Source of the DNA: Saccharopolyspora galaxeae
GTDB taxonomy: Bacteria; Actinomycetota; Actinomycetes; Mycobacteriales; Pseudonocardiaceae
Direction of reading: 5' to 3'
Length of the DNA stretch: 64,000 nucleotides
Assembly (NCBI RefSeq): GCF_016526145.1
Contig: NZ_JADDUE010000001.1
Span: 434,001-498,000 of the forward strand
The first letter of the stretch is position 1. Every line of letters starts with the position of its first letter. The notes under the pieces were generated by a model. The model was not told where the DNA came from, made no database searches, and saw only the letters and a list, made by a program, of their open reading frames with translations. This document shows positions 39,520-49,574 of the stretch, piece by piece. The position numbers and the translations under genes were made by a program.

Positions 39520-40638
39520 GTGACTTCGCGATCCGCCACTTTGCCGCCGAGCACTCCCGACAACGGCTCGACCGGAGCGGATCGCACGCTGGATTGGGAC
39601 CTGGCCGCGGCGACCGCGGCCCGGCTGATGTCCAGCGGCCCGGACGTGCCTCGGCAGGAAGCGGACCGCGCGGTGCGCGATCTGCGGCGGGCCAGCGTCG
39701 CGGCGGAGTCGCACGTGCGCGAACTGACCGGCTTGGGCCTGGACCTGCCGGTGTTGCAGGGCGATGTGGTCGACCGGCCGGAATGGGTGCGCGCGGCCGC
39801 GCACGGGCTGTCCGAGTTGACCGGTGTGGCGCTGCGCTCGGCCGGTCGTCCCGGCGCGCTCGGCGCTGATCTGCTCAGCGGACTCGGTGCGCGCGGCGCC
39901 GGGCTGCAAACCGGACTCGTGCTGTCGTACCTGGGCACGAAGGTCCTCGGGCAGTACGACCCGTTCCTGCCGAGTTCCCGCGGCACGCGTCCCGGGCAGC
40001 TGCTGCTGGTGGCGCCGAACATCGTGGCCGCGCAGCGGGCGTTGGACGTGCCCGCGGACGACTTCGTGATGTGGGTGTGCCTGCACGAGTCGACGCACCG
40101 GCTGCAGTTCAACGCGGTTCCGTGGCTGCGGGAGCACTTCGCGCAGAGTCTCGGGGTGCTGCTCTCGGACATGGACTCGTCGCTGGTCGAGCTGCTGCGG
40201 CGGTTGCCGTCGGTGCTGCGCGGGCCACGGGCCGGGGCGGAGTCGAGCCCGGGGATGCTCGGCGTGGTCGAGCTGCTGCAGGGGCCTGAGCAGCGGGCGG
40301 CGCTGGACCGGATCCTCGCGCTGTCCACGCTGCTGGAAGGCCACGCCGATCACGTGATGGACGCCGTCGGGCCGGAGGTGGTGCCCAGCGTGGCCACCAT
40401 CCGCCGCAGGTTCACCGAGCGCCGCAACGGTGGCGGATTGCTGGACCGGCTGCTGCGCAGCCTGCTCGGGGTGGACGCGAAGATGCGGCAGTACGCGGAG
40501 GGTGCGGCGTTCACCCGGCACGTCGTGCGCGAGGTGGGCATGGACGGGTTCAACGCGGTGTGGACGTCGCCGGAGCAGCTGCCGACGCGCGCCGAGATCT
40601 CGGATCCGCCGTCGTGGCTGCGCCGCGTGCACGGCTGA
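39520..40638 (+). CDS. Zincin-like metalloprotease (F420-biosynthesis-associated family)
   Basis: The protein has 372 residues from GTG 39520. The key block is VCLHESTHRLQF, an HExxH zinc motif, followed downstream by STLLEGHADHVMDAVG, which supplies the third ligand and closes the active site. The N-terminal part (DWDLAAATAARLM, RELTGL) is conserved in this actinobacterial family, often labelled zinc-dependent metalloprotease or coenzyme F420 biosynthesis-associated. There is no signal peptide, so it is cytoplasmic. The real substrate is unknown. The order dacB, zincin, tilS, hpt is conserved with mycobacteria. Confidence 0.86.
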   Translation: MTSRSATLPPSTPDNGSTGADRTLDWDLAAATAARLMSSGPDVPRQEADRAVRDLRRASVAAESHVRELTGLGLDLPVLQGDVVDRPEWVRAAAHGLSELTGVALRSAGRPGALGADLLSGLGARGAGLQTGLVLSYLGTKVLGQYDPFLPSSRGTRPGQLLLVAPNIVAAQRALDVPADDFVMWVCLHESTHRLQFNAVPWLREHFAQSLGVLLSDMDSSLVELLRRLPSVLRGPRAGAESSPGMLGVVELLQGPEQRAALDRILALSTLLEGHADHVMDAVGPEVVPSVATIRRRFTERRNGGGLLDRLLRSLLGVDAKMRQYAEGAAFTRHVVREVGMDGFNAVWTSPEQLPTRAEISDPPSWLRRVHG

Positions 40639-40672
40639 CAGCGGCTGTCGCCGCGCCCCGCACAATGTTGTC

Positions 40673-41704
40673 GTGACCTCCGCGTTCCCCGGCCCCGCGG
40701 CCGACGGCGCCAGCCGCTTCGCAGGCCAGGCGACTCTGGCCGTGCGAACGGCGCTGCGCCGCTTTCTCGCCGCGGCCGGAAACGCGGCCCCGCTGGTGGT
40801 GGCGTGTTCCGGTGGCGCCGACTCGCTCGCGCTCGCCGCCGCTGCTTCGCACGTGGCGGCCCGCGAAGGTCGCTCGCTGCGCGGAGTGGTCGTGGACCAC
40901 GGGTTGCAGGAGGAATCCGCAGAGGTGGCTTCGACGGCTGCCGACCAGTTGCGGGCACTGGATTTCCCGGACGTGCAAGTACTGCCGGTGCGGGTGAGCG
41001 GTGCAGGCGGCACGGAGGCCGCCGCTCGACGCGCGCGGTACGAGGCGCTGGAGCGGGCGCGGCCGGACGGGTCGATGGTGCTGCTCGGGCACACGCTGGA
41101 CGATCAGGCCGAGACGGTGCTGCTGGGATTGGGACGCGGTTCGGGAGCTCGTTCGCTGGCCGGGATGCGCGCGTGGGACGAACCCTGGGCGCGGCCGCTG
41201 CTGGAGATCACCAGGGAGACCACGGCCCGTTCCTGCGCCGAACTCGGCCTGGTGCCGTGGCAGGACCCGCACAACAGCGACGGCAGGTTCACCCGCGTCC
41301 GGCTGCGCGGGGAAGTGCTCCCGCTGCTGGAGGAAGTGCTGCAGGGCGGCGTCGCACCGGCGTTGGCCCGCACGGCCCGCCAGCTGCGCGAGGACGTGGA
41401 CGCGCTGGACGCGGTCGCGGCACGAGTGCGCGGCCGGGTCGAGCTCGCGGGCGCGCTCGACGCGACGGCGCTGGCAGCCGAACCGCCCGCGGTGCGGCGC
41501 CGGGTGCTGCGCGGTTGGTTGCTGCAGCAGGGCGTCGCCGAGCTCTCGGACGCCCATCTGCGGTCCGCGGACGCCCTGATCGGTGACTGGCGGGGACAGG
41601 GTGGTCACGCTCTGCCGGGCAACTTTGTGCTGCGCCGGACGCATGGCAGGCTTCAGGTGGAACGTGGTGGACGAGGAACCGCCGAACGGTTGAGCGGCGG
41701 GTGA
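40673..41704 (+). CDS. tilS: tRNA(Ile)-lysidine synthase
   Basis: The protein has 343 residues from GTG 40673. N-type ATP pyrophosphatase: P-loop VVACSGGADSLALA, VVDHGLQ, ARRARYEAL, and GHTLDDQAETVLLGL. The C-terminal region (about 230-343) is shorter than in E. coli, as usual in actinobacteria. It modifies C34 of the CAU-anticodon tRNA-Ile to lysidine, an essential decoding step. hpt follows after 33 bp, so the two are probably co-transcribed. Confidence 0.94.
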   Translation: MTSAFPGPAADGASRFAGQATLAVRTALRRFLAAAGNAAPLVVACSGGADSLALAAAASHVAAREGRSLRGVVVDHGLQEESAEVASTAADQLRALDFPDVQVLPVRVSGAGGTEAAARRARYEALERARPDGSMVLLGHTLDDQAETVLLGLGRGSGARSLAGMRAWDEPWARPLLEITRETTARSCAELGLVPWQDPHNSDGRFTRVRLRGEVLPLLEEVLQGGVAPALARTARQLREDVDALDAVAARVRGRVELAGALDATALAAEPPAVRRRVLRGWLLQQGVAELSDAHLRSADALIGDWRGQGGHALPGNFVLRRTHGRLQVERGGRGTAERLSGG

Positions 41705-41737
41705 ACGTGCGCCCAACAGGAGAGGGGAAGCCGGGCC

Positions 41738-42295
41738 GTGTACGACGGCGACATCGCTTCAGTGCTCATCACCGAGCAGCAGATCAAGGACAAGACGGCC
41801 GAGTTGGCCAAGCAGATCTCCGAGGACTACCGGGACGCCCCGGGCGGGGACCTGCTGCTGGTGGGAGTGCTCAAGGGTGCGGTGATGGTCATGACCGACC
41901 TGGCGCGGGCGCTGCCGCAGCCCGCCCAGCTGGAGTTTATGGCGGTCAGCTCGTACGGCTCCTCGACCTCGTCGTCCGGCGTGGTGCGGATCCTCAAGGA
42001 CCTGGACCGGGACATCGCGGGCCGCCAGGTGCTGATCGTGGAGGACATCATCGACTCCGGGCTGACGCTGTCCTGGCTGCTGAAGAACCTGGCTTCGCGC
42101 AACCCCGCCTCCCTGGAGGTGTGCACGCTGCTGCGCAAGCCGGACGCGGTGCAGGTGGACGTGCCGGTCCGCTACGTCGGGTTCGACATCCCGAACGAGT
42201 TCGTCGTGGGCTACGGGCTGGACTTCGCCGAGCGCTACCGCGACCTGCCCTACATCGGCTCCTTGGACCCGAAGGTCTACACCTCGGGGCTGTGA
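41738..42295 (+). CDS. hpt: Hypoxanthine(-guanine) phosphoribosyltransferase
   Basis: The protein has 185 residues from GTG 41738 with AGGAGAGGGGA upstream. PRPP-binding motif [18 protein letters not shown], flexible-loop region [16 protein letters not shown], and [19 protein letters not shown] at the C terminus. It salvages hypoxanthine (and guanine) with PRPP in the cytoplasm. Together with the nucleoside hydrolase at 2355 it can recycle purine nucleosides. Confidence 0.95.
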   Translation: MYDGDIASVLITEQQIKDKTAELAKQISEDYRDAPGGDLLLVGVLKGAVMVMTDLARALPQPAQLEFMAVSSYGSSTSSSGVVRILKDLDRDIAGRQVLIVEDIIDSGLTLSWLLKNLASRNPASLEVCTLLRKPDAVQVDVPVRYVGFDIPNEFVVGYGLDFAERYRDLPYIGSLDPKVYTSGL

Positions 42296-42519
42296 AGCCG
42301 CACCGGCGGGCGGGAACGGCCGCGCGAAAGATCCGGTTCCGGCCAAGAGTAGGCTGGTCTGACTGCACGGCTCGCGGCGTGGTCGCGCACTCGTGGCGGC
42401 CGGTACGCTGGTTCGAGGGGGTTGACGGCGGCGACGGTTCGTGCGTGCGCCGTTCACCGGTGCCGTTGCCCGAGGTGAAGTCAGGGAGGGTCGAGGCCGA
42501 ATCCGTCGGCCGCAAGTGA

Positions 42520-45081
42520 ATGGACCGAAAGCGCCTGCTCCGTAACCCGCTGCTTTGGATCCTGGCGGTGTTCGCGCTGATGTGGGGCCTCAGCGTGATC
42601 ATGGACGAGACCCGGGGCTACCACCCGGTCTCCACCTCCCAAGCGCTTCAGCAGATCTCCGAAGGCAAGGTCTCCGAAGCGACCATCCAGGACAAAGAAC
42701 AGCGCGTGCTGCTGACCATGAAGCCCGGCCAGAGCTTCGACGGCAGCTCGATGCTGACGACCCAGTACCCCGCGGGCTCCACCGACGCGGTGGTCAACGA
42801 GATCCGCCAGGCCGGCGTCGGCAGCTGGAACACCCAGGTCACCCAGGATTCGCTCTGGATGCAGATGCTGATCTACCTGGTGCCGATCGGCCTGCTGGTG
42901 CTGCTGCTGATGTGGATGATGAACAACGTCCAGGGCGGCGGCAACCGGGTGTTGAACTTCGGCAAGTCCAAGGCCAAGCAGCTCACCAAGGACATGCCCA
43001 AGACGCTGTTCGGCGACGTCGCCGGTGCCGACGAGGCCGTCGAAGAGCTGCACGAGATCAAGGACTTCCTCTCCTACCCGGCGCGCTACCAGGCGCTCGG
43101 CGCGAAGATCCCGAAGGGCGTGCTGCTCTACGGGCCGCCCGGCACCGGTAAGACGCTGCTGGCGCGGGCCGTCGCCGGCGAGGCGGGCGTGCCGTTCTAC
43201 TCGATCTCCGGTTCGGACTTCGTGGAGATGTTCGTCGGTGTCGGCGCCTCCCGCGTCCGCGACCTGTTCGAGCAGGCCAAGCAGAACGCGCCGTGCATCG
43301 TGTTCGTCGACGAGATCGACGCGGTCGGCCGCCAGCGCGGCGCCGGGCTCGGCGGCGGGCACGACGAGCGGGAGCAGACGCTCAACCAGCTGCTGGTGGA
43401 GATGGACGGGTTCGACTCCCGCGGCGGGATCATCCTGATCGCGGCGACGAACCGCCCGGACATCCTGGACCCGGCGCTGCTGCGGCCGGGCCGGTTCGAC
43501 CGGCAGATCCCGGTTTCGGCGCCGGACCTGCGGGGCCGCCGCGCGATCCTGGGCGTGCACTCCAAGGGCAAGCCGCTCGCCGGGGACGCGGACATGGAAG
43601 GCCTGGCCAAGCGCACCGTCGGGTTCTCCGGCGCGGACCTGGAGAACGTGGTCAACGAGGCCGCGCTGCTCACCGCCAGGGAGAACGGCCAGCTGATCAC
43701 CGCCGCCGCCCTGGAGGAGTCGGTGGACCGCGTGATCGGCGGCCCGCGGCGCAAGAGCAAGATCATTTCAGAGCGGGACAAGAAGATCACCGCTTATCAC
43801 GAGGGCGGGCACGCACTCGCCGCGTGGGCGATGCCGGACGTGGAGCCGGTCTACAAGCTCACGATCCTGCCGCGCGGCCGGACCGGTGGGCACGCCTTGG
43901 TCGTTCCCGAGGACGACAAGGACATGATGACCCGCTCGGAGATGATCGGGCGGCTGGTCTTCGCGCTCGGCGGACGCTCCGCCGAGGAGCTGGTGTTCCA
44001 CGAGCCGACCACCGGTGCCTCCAGCGACATCGAGCAGGCGACCAAGATCGCCCGCGCGATGGTCACCGAGTACGGCATGACCGCCCGCCTCGGCGCGGTC
44101 AAGTACGGCAAGGAGGAGGGCGACCCGTTCCTGGGCCGCTCCGCCGGGCAGCAGCCGAACTACTCGCTGGAGGTCGCGCACGAGATCGACGAGGAGGTGC
44201 GCAAGCTCATCGAGGCCGCGCACACCGAGGCGTGGGAGGTGCTCAACACCTACCGCGACGTCCTCGACGACCTCGTGATGGAGGTCCTGGAGAAGGAGAC
44301 GCTGGTCCGCAAGGACCTGGAGCGGATCTTCTCCCGGGTGGAGAAGCGGCCGCGGATCACCGCGTTCAACGACTTCGGCGGGCGCACCCCGTCGGAGAAG
44401 CCGCCGATCAAGACCCCTGGCGAGCAGGCGATCGAGCGCGGCGAGCCGTGGCCCCCGCCGGAGGCCGAGCCCACGCCGGTCAGTGCCGGTCAGCAGAACG
44501 GTTCGGTGCCCGCGGGCGCGGTCCCGGGTGCGCAGCAGAACCAGCAGTACGACCAGCAGAATCAGGGGACCGTCCAGTTCCCGAACCCGCAGCAGGGCCA
44601 GTACCCGCAGGGCGGCCAGTACCAGCAGGGGCAGCAACCGCAGGGCGGGCATTACCCGCAGCAGGGCCAGCCTCCGCAGGGCCAGCAGCTGCCGCACGGC
44701 GTGCCGCCGAACTACGGCGCTCCGCCCGGGTGGAGCCCGGCCACGGCGTCCGGCGGTGTCGCGCCGGGCGGGCAGCAGCCGGCTGGACAGCAGCAGCCCT
44801 ACCAGTGGGTTCCGTCCTGGGAACGCCAGCAGCCCACGGCCGGTCCGGGTGAGCAGTACGGCGGGCAACAGCCCCAGCAGCCGGCCAGCCAGCAGTCCGG
44901 CAGCCAGCAGCCGGGGAACCAGCAGCCAGGCGCGGCCGAAGGCCAGAACGCTTCGGGTGCGCAGGACCAGGCCGACCGGTCCGGGACCGAGCAGAACTCG
45001 GCGCAGTCCCCGCCCGCGGGCGAGGACCCGAACCGGACGGACCGGGGAGACGAATCGGGCGGCGGCGGCACGTCCCGCTGA
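42520..45081 (+). CDS. ftsH: ATP-dependent zinc metalloprotease FtsH with Gln-rich tail
   Basis: The protein has 853 residues. Two membrane helices (about 9-25 and 115-135) enclose a small outer domain. AAA+ part: Walker A GPPGTGKT (from 205), Walker [12 protein letters not shown], second region of homology [19 protein letters not shown]. Protease site HEGGH at 427-431 (Gly where HEAGH is commonest). It degrades membrane and some soluble proteins. The last about 210 residues are disordered, rich in Gln, Pro and Gly ([19 protein letters not shown]), longer than in mycobacteria. The ATG is in a good context after GTCGGCCGCAAGTG; no strong Shine-Dalgarno. Confidence 0.96.
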   Translation: MDRKRLLRNPLLWILAVFALMWGLSVIMDETRGYHPVSTSQALQQISEGKVSEATIQDKEQRVLLTMKPGQSFDGSSMLTTQYPAGSTDAVVNEIRQAGVGSWNTQVTQDSLWMQMLIYLVPIGLLVLLLMWMMNNVQGGGNRVLNFGKSKAKQLTKDMPKTLFGDVAGADEAVEELHEIKDFLSYPARYQALGAKIPKGVLLYGPPGTGKTLLARAVAGEAGVPFYSISGSDFVEMFVGVGASRVRDLFEQAKQNAPCIVFVDEIDAVGRQRGAGLGGGHDEREQTLNQLLVEMDGFDSRGGIILIAATNRPDILDPALLRPGRFDRQIPVSAPDLRGRRAILGVHSKGKPLAGDADMEGLAKRTVGFSGADLENVVNEAALLTARENGQLITAAALEESVDRVIGGPRRKSKIISERDKKITAYHEGGHALAAWAMPDVEPVYKLTILPRGRTGGHALVVPEDDKDMMTRSEMIGRLVFALGGRSAEELVFHEPTTGASSDIEQATKIARAMVTEYGMTARLGAVKYGKEEGDPFLGRSAGQQPNYSLEVAHEIDEEVRKLIEAAHTEAWEVLNTYRDVLDDLVMEVLEKETLVRKDLERIFSRVEKRPRITAFNDFGGRTPSEKPPIKTPGEQAIERGEPWPPPEAEPTPVSAGQQNGSVPAGAVPGAQQNQQYDQQNQGTVQFPNPQQGQYPQGGQYQQGQQPQGGHYPQQGQPPQGQQLPHGVPPNYGAPPGWSPATASGGVAPGGQQPAGQQQPYQWVPSWERQQPTAGPGEQYGGQQPQQPASQQSGSQQPGNQQPGAAEGQNASGAQDQADRSGTEQNSAQSPPAGEDPNRTDRGDESGGGGTSR

Positions 45082-45190
45082 GCACGACGGCCGCGCGTCG
45101 AGGAATCGAGCCGGTGCACGAGCAACGCCGATGGGGGCACCGCACGCCGGTGCCCCCATCGGTGCGGCCGAACCGGTGGAGGAACGACCA

Positions 45191-45832
45191 GTGATCAGCA
45201 GTCTCGGTGAGCAAGCCGGGTCGGAGGACGACTTCCGGCCGTCCGCGACGACGTTCGAACACCCCCGCTTCGACCACGAGCGGGCGCAGGCGGCGATCCG
45301 GGAACTGCTGCTCGCCGCCGGTGAGGACCCGGACCGGGAGGGCCTGCGGGAAACCCCGTCCCGGGTGGCGCGGGCGTACCAGGAACTGTTCGCGGGCCTC
45401 TACACCGACCCGGACGAGGTGCTCGACCGCACCTTCGACGAAGCGCACGAGGAACTCGTGCTGGTGCGCGACATCCCGATGTACTCGCAGTGCGAGCACC
45501 ATCTGCTGCCGTTCCACGGGGTCGCGCACATCGGCTACATCCCGAACGAGAAGGGCCGGGTGACCGGGCTGTCCAAGCTGGCCCGGCTGGTGGATCTGTA
45601 CGCGAAGCGCCCGCAGGTGCAGGAGCGGCTGACTTCGCAGGTCGCCGACGCCCTGGTGCGCAAACTCGAACCGCGCGGCGTGATCGTGGTGGTCGACGCC
45701 GAGCACCTGTGCATGGGGATGCGCGGCGTGCGCAAGGCCGGGTCGACCACGACCACTTCGGCGGTGCGCGGCGTGTTCCGCACGTCGGCTTCGTCGCGGT
45801 CCGAGGCCCTGGCGTTGATCAGGGGGAACTGA
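45191..45832 (+). CDS. folE: GTP cyclohydrolase I
   Basis: The protein has 213 residues from GTG 45191 with GGAGG upstream. It converts GTP to dihydroneopterin triphosphate, the first step of folate synthesis. Zinc and catalytic blocks: [43 protein letters not shown], and [26 protein letters not shown] (both Cys ligands and the HH/H residues present). First gene of folE-folP-folB-folK; its TGA shares a base with the folP ATG. Confidence 0.97.
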   Translation: MISSLGEQAGSEDDFRPSATTFEHPRFDHERAQAAIRELLLAAGEDPDREGLRETPSRVARAYQELFAGLYTDPDEVLDRTFDEAHEELVLVRDIPMYSQCEHHLLPFHGVAHIGYIPNEKGRVTGLSKLARLVDLYAKRPQVQERLTSQVADALVRKLEPRGVIVVVDAEHLCMGMRGVRKAGSTTTTSAVRGVFRTSASSRSEALALIRGN

Positions 45833-46677
45833 TGGTCGTCGAGCTGCCCCGCCCCGGCCGGTGCGCCGTGCTGGGCGTGTTGAACGTGACGCCGGATTCG
45901 TTCTCGGACGGCGGGCGCTACCTGGACCGCGCGGCCGCGATCGAGCACGGCATCGAGATGCACCGGGCGGGCGCGGACATCATCGACGTCGGTGGCGAGT
46001 CCACCCGGCCGGGATCGGCGCGGGTCGATCCCGGCACCGAGGCCGATCGGGTGCTTCCGGTGGTGACCGAGCTGGTCGCGGCCGGTGTGCCGGTGAGCGT
46101 GGACACCACGCGTGCGCAGGTCGCGGAGGCCACCGCGAAGGCCGGTGCCGCGATGATCAACGACGTTTCCGGCGGGCTGGCGGACCCGGACATGGCGCGG
46201 GTCGCCGCGGAGACCGGGTTGCCGTGGGTGCTGATGCACTGGCGCGGGCACAGCCGGGACATGAATTCGCTGGCGAACTACACCGACGTGGTCGCCGAGG
46301 TGCGTTCCGAACTGCTGCGGCAGGTGGACGCGGCGGTGCGGGCCGGTGTCCGGGAGGAGGCGATCGTGCTCGACCCGGGGCTCGGCTTCGCCAAGACCGG
46401 GGAGCACGACTGGGCGCTGCTGCACGACCTCGGCGAGTTCGTGCAGCTCGGGTTCCCGGTGCTGGTGGGCGCTGCCCGCAAGCGGTTCCTCGGCAAGCTG
46501 CTGGCCGATCCGGACGGCACGCCGCGCCCGCCCACTGGGCGGGAGACCGCGACGGCGGCGGTTTCGGCGCTGGCCGCGGACCGCGGCGCGTGGGCGGTCC
46601 GGGTGCACGACGTGGTGAGTTCGTTGGACGCGGTCGCGGTGGCCGCGGCGTGGCGAGCGGGGAGGACCGTTGGCTGA
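45832..46677 (+). CDS. folP: Dihydropteroate synthase
   Basis: The protein has 281 residues. It joins pterin pyrophosphate with p-aminobenzoate and is the sulfonamide target. Family signatures: [18 protein letters not shown] (pterin loop 1), [14 protein letters not shown] (loop 2), [35 protein letters not shown] and the end VRVHDVVSS. The start codon overlaps the folE stop (TGATG) and the end overlaps the folB start by 8 bp, so translation is coupled along the operon. Confidence 0.97.
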   Translation: MVVELPRPGRCAVLGVLNVTPDSFSDGGRYLDRAAAIEHGIEMHRAGADIIDVGGESTRPGSARVDPGTEADRVLPVVTELVAAGVPVSVDTTRAQVAEATAKAGAAMINDVSGGLADPDMARVAAETGLPWVLMHWRGHSRDMNSLANYTDVVAEVRSELLRQVDAAVRAGVREEAIVLDPGLGFAKTGEHDWALLHDLGEFVQLGFPVLVGAARKRFLGKLLADPDGTPRPPTGRETATAAVSALAADRGAWAVRVHDVVSSLDAVAVAAAWRAGRTVG

Positions 46678-47056
46678 CCGGATCACGTTGACCGGGCTGC
46701 GGGTGCACGGCAGGCACGGGGTCTACGACCAGGAGAAGCGCGACGGGCACGAGTTCTCCGTCGACATCACCGTGTGGGCCGACTTGGCGGGTGCCGCGGC
46801 GGACGACGACCTGGCGCAGACGCTGAACTACGGCGAGCTGGCGCAGCGCGCGGCGGACGTCGTGGGCGGTCCCTCGCGGGATCTGATCGAGACCGTGGCC
46901 GCGGAGATCGCCGACGGCATCATGGCCGAGCACGCCGCGCACGCCGCGGAGGTGACGATCCACAAGCCGTCCGCCCCGATCCCGTTGACGTTCGCGGACG
47001 TGGCGGTGACGATCCGCCGTTCGCGGCGCGGTGGCCGGGGCGGCAACTCGCCCTGA
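46670..47056 (+). CDS. folB: Dihydroneopterin aldolase
   Basis: The protein has 128 residues from a TTG at 46670, chosen because GGAGG lies 4-5 bases before it. [25 protein letters not shown] holds the substrate-binding start, [11 protein letters not shown] the central site, and [21 protein letters not shown] the C-terminal Lys-bearing strand. It cleaves dihydroneopterin to hydroxymethyl-dihydropterin and glycolaldehyde. The start lies within the folP end. Confidence 0.95.
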   Translation: MADRITLTGLRVHGRHGVYDQEKRDGHEFSVDITVWADLAGAAADDDLAQTLNYGELAQRAADVVGGPSRDLIETVAAEIADGIMAEHAAHAAEVTIHKPSAPIPLTFADVAVTIRRSRRGGRGGNSP

Positions 47057-47180
47057 GCTGGTTCGCGGCGAGATGGTCTGCTTCGTGGGAGCGACCGCGG
47101 CTCTCTGCGATCGATCGAGCTGCACGACATCGGGGCGGCGTGACAGCGATCGGCGAGCTTGATCTGGCGGGAGGGTGCGG

Positions 47181-47684
47181 ATGAGCAGGGCGGTGCTCTC
47201 GCTCGGGTCGAATCTGGGGGACCGGCTGGGTTTCCTGCAGCTGGCCGTGGACGGGTTCGCCGACGTCCTGGTGGCGGCCTCACCGGTGTTCGAGACCGAA
47301 CCGTGGGGCGTGACCGATCAGCCGGACTTCCTCAACGCGGTGCTCGTGGTGCAGTCGTCCGATGTGGACGAATGGGGTTGGCTGCGGCGCGCTCAAGAGC
47401 TGGAACGGGCTGCGGAACGGATCCGCGAGCAACGCTGGGGTCCGCGCACGCTGGACGTCGACGTCGTCGCCGTGGACGGGGTGCGCAGCGAGCACCCGGA
47501 CCTGCTGCTGCCGCATCCCGGAACGCCGAGCCGGGCGACGGTGCTGATCCCGTGGCTCGCGGTCGAGCCGGAGGCGGTGCTGCCCGGGCGCGGTCGGGTC
47601 GCGGCGCTGCGCGATGCCTTGCCCGCTGCCGACCTCGAAGCAGTGCGTGCTCGCCCGGACCTCGCGCTGCGCATTCCGCGCTGA
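47181..47684 (+). CDS. folK: HPPK (hydroxymethyldihydropterin pyrophosphokinase)
   Basis: The protein has 167 residues from ATG 47181 (GGGAGG 5 bases before; a GTG two codons upstream would be too close). Family marks: VLSLGSNLGDRLGFLQ, VFETEPWGVTDQPDFLNAV, RWGPRTLDVDVVAVDG and LPHPGTPSRATVLIPW, including the Asp pair for Mg2+-ATP. It makes the pterin pyrophosphate used by FolP. It is separated from folB by 124 bp but is the same pathway and strand. A palindromic repeat follows. Confidence 0.96.
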   Translation: MSRAVLSLGSNLGDRLGFLQLAVDGFADVLVAASPVFETEPWGVTDQPDFLNAVLVVQSSDVDEWGWLRRAQELERAAERIREQRWGPRTLDVDVVAVDGVRSEHPDLLLPHPGTPSRATVLIPWLAVEPEAVLPGRGRVAALRDALPAADLEAVRARPDLALRIPR

Positions 47685-47766
47685 AGAACCGCCTGTTCGC
47701 TCCGACCCGAGCTCCGCGCTGCGCCGACACGCCCGGAAACCGGCGCTCTGCTGCGATTTCCGCAAT

Positions 47767-47817
47767 GAGTGAACGGACCGTTCGCCCAGTCTTGTAGGGC
47801 GAAGAGGTCGTTCACTC
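47767..47817. repeat. Gene-end palindromic repeat, copy B
   Basis: Imperfect inverted repeat: arms 47767-47787 (GAGTGAACGGACCGTTCGCCC) and 47797-47817, matching at 17 of 21 positions, loop of 9. It lies between convergent folK and the MerR gene. It shares its core with copies A (3287) and C (63833). Confidence 0.7.
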
Positions 47818-47908
47818 CGGGTGCAAGTGCACCGTTCGGCGGGTGGGCGGGCGTGTCGGCGGGAGGGCGAGCGCGGATCAGGCTCAGCAGGGATCAGTCC
47901 AGAGTGGA

Positions 47909-48865
47909 TCAATCCAGCGTGCCGCGCACCGCGGCGGCGAGCCAGTGCATCCCGGCCTGCCTGGTCGGGTGCGCGGGCCAGTCGTTGATGATCGCCAGCA
48001 GCTCCCAGTAGCGCGACATCCGCTCGTCGACCGGCTGCGCCAGGAACTCCGCCAGCTCGCCGCGGACCTGCGGCGAGTCGGCGGTGCCGAGCTGCTCGGC
48101 GTAGGTCCGGGCGGCCCGCTCGGCTAGCTCCCGGCCACGAGCCGAGTCCGGCGCCGTGCCCGCCTGCTCGGCCGCGTTGACGTCGTCGTGCAGCGACCAC
48201 CACTGCGCCGCCTGGTCCGGGGTCTGCACGGGAACCTCGTCGCCCGCCGCCATCCGCTCGGCCTGCCGGCGCCACATCTCCCGCACCGCGGCGCGGAAGC
48301 TCTGGTCGTTGATCAGCTCGGCCAGTTCCACCCACGCTTCGACCTGCGCGGGATTCGGGTCGTCCGGCAACCGGGGTTTCGCCGAACGCATCCACTCGGC
48401 GAATTCCTCGTCGATGTCCAGCCCGCTGATCGTGTAGTCCCAGAACTCGTCGATCAGCCGGTCGCGCTCGCCGTCCGACATCTGCGCGAGCTTGTGCATG
48501 AGCCTCACCTCTTCGGTCGTCTTCTGCTCCCGGACGACCGCGCGCAGCACGGCCCGCCGCGTCCGCAGCCGCCGCAACTGCTCCTCCACCAGCTGAAGCT
48601 GCCGCTGCGCCAGCGACGGCAGATCCGTCTCGGCGGCCAGCACGCGGCGTACCTCGCCGAGACCGGCACCGAGGTCGCGCAACGTGCGCACCAGTTCGAG
48701 CCGGGCCATCGCGGTCACGTCGTAGCGGCGGTGGCCCGCGGAGGTGCGGTCGGTGGGCGGGACCAGGCCCTCGTCGGAGTAGAACCGGATCGTCTTGGCG
48801 CTCAGGCCCGTGCGGCGGCTGAGCTCTCCGATGCTGTAGCGCTGGTCGTCGTCCACGCCGGTCAC
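47909..48865 (-). CDS. MerR-family regulator with large C-terminal helical domain
   Basis: The protein has 318 residues from GTG 48865 (GGAAGG six bases before); GTG 48856 is the alternative. Winged helix: YSIGELSRRTGLSAKTIRFYSDEGLVPPTDRTSAGHRRYD, then the MerR dimer helix (about 55-125: LRDLGAGLGEVRRVLAAE and QLQLVEEQLRRLRTRRAVL). The remaining about 190 residues are helical and Trp-rich (EFWDYTISGLDIDEEFAEWM, WVELAELINDQSF, WWSLHDDV, YWELLAIINDWP), like ligand-binding parts in other actinobacterial MerR proteins. No Cys metal site is seen, so a small molecule is more likely than a metal. Target unknown. Confidence 0.87.
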   Translation of the reverse strand: MTGVDDDQRYSIGELSRRTGLSAKTIRFYSDEGLVPPTDRTSAGHRRYDVTAMARLELVRTLRDLGAGLGEVRRVLAAETDLPSLAQRQLQLVEEQLRRLRTRRAVLRAVVREQKTTEEVRLMHKLAQMSDGERDRLIDEFWDYTISGLDIDEEFAEWMRSAKPRLPDDPNPAQVEAWVELAELINDQSFRAAVREMWRRQAERMAAGDEVPVQTPDQAAQWWSLHDDVNAAEQAGTAPDSARGRELAERAARTYAEQLGTADSPQVRGELAEFLAQPVDERMSRYWELLAIINDWPAHPTRQAGMHWLAAAVRGTLD

Positions 48866-48953
48866 CTTCCGCCTTCCAGCCGCTGGAAGTGCAAGCCCGA
48901 TTTCCGCTGCGGGGCGTGGCGGGCACGGGGCCGCGCGGTGGGATGCTGGTCCG

Positions 48954-49439
48954 GTGGCACCTCGGCAGCAAGAGCGGATGAGCTTCACCCAGATCCGGCA
49001 CCTCGTCATCGCCGCCGTCGTGGCGGGTGCGCTGGCGTACCTGGGCTGCCGCGCAGCCTATGGCGGACTGCCGCGGCTGCCCGCGCTCGCGGGCGCGACG
49101 TTGCTGCTGGTCGCGATCGTCGACGTGATCCTGGCCAGCACCATGCGGCCGCGGATCCTGCGCAAGTCCGGTACCGAGCCGGTGGATTCGCTGACCGCGG
49201 CGCGCGCGGTCGCGCTGGCGAAGGCTTCCTCGATGGCCGGCGCGATCATGGGCGGGGTGTGGCTCGGCCTGCTCGGCTTCCTGCTGCCGATGCGCGGCGA
49301 AGTGCAGGCCGCGGCCTCGGACACCCCGGCGGCCGTCATCGGGCTGGTGAGCGCGGCGCTGCTGGTGGCGGCCGGGTTGTGGCTGGAGCACTGCCTGCGC
49401 AATCCGGACGACCCCGAAGAGCACGACGACGAGGAGTGA
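48954..49439 (+). CDS. DUF3180 membrane protein
   Basis: The protein has 161 residues from GTG 48954; ATG 48978 is an alternative start. Four membrane helices in two pairs (about 17-32, 45-65, 95-115, 125-143), a basic loop MRPRILRKSGTEPVD and a short acidic tail DDPEEHDDEE. This matches DUF3180 proteins found after the folate genes in actinobacteria (Rv3605c position). Function unknown. Confidence 0.85.
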   Translation: MAPRQQERMSFTQIRHLVIAAVVAGALAYLGCRAAYGGLPRLPALAGATLLLVAIVDVILASTMRPRILRKSGTEPVDSLTAARAVALAKASSMAGAIMGGVWLGLLGFLLPMRGEVQAAASDTPAAVIGLVSAALLVAAGLWLEHCLRNPDDPEEHDDEE

Positions 49440-49574
49440 CTCCGCGGGTTTCTCTCACGCGGAAAACAACGGCTCGGCCGTCCGGAGGTATGGCACTGGT
49501 GCGCGCCGCGGAACATGCCGAGCGGTCGGTTCCCTGCGGATCTCGAACAGATAACCGCCGGGTACCGTGCGGAC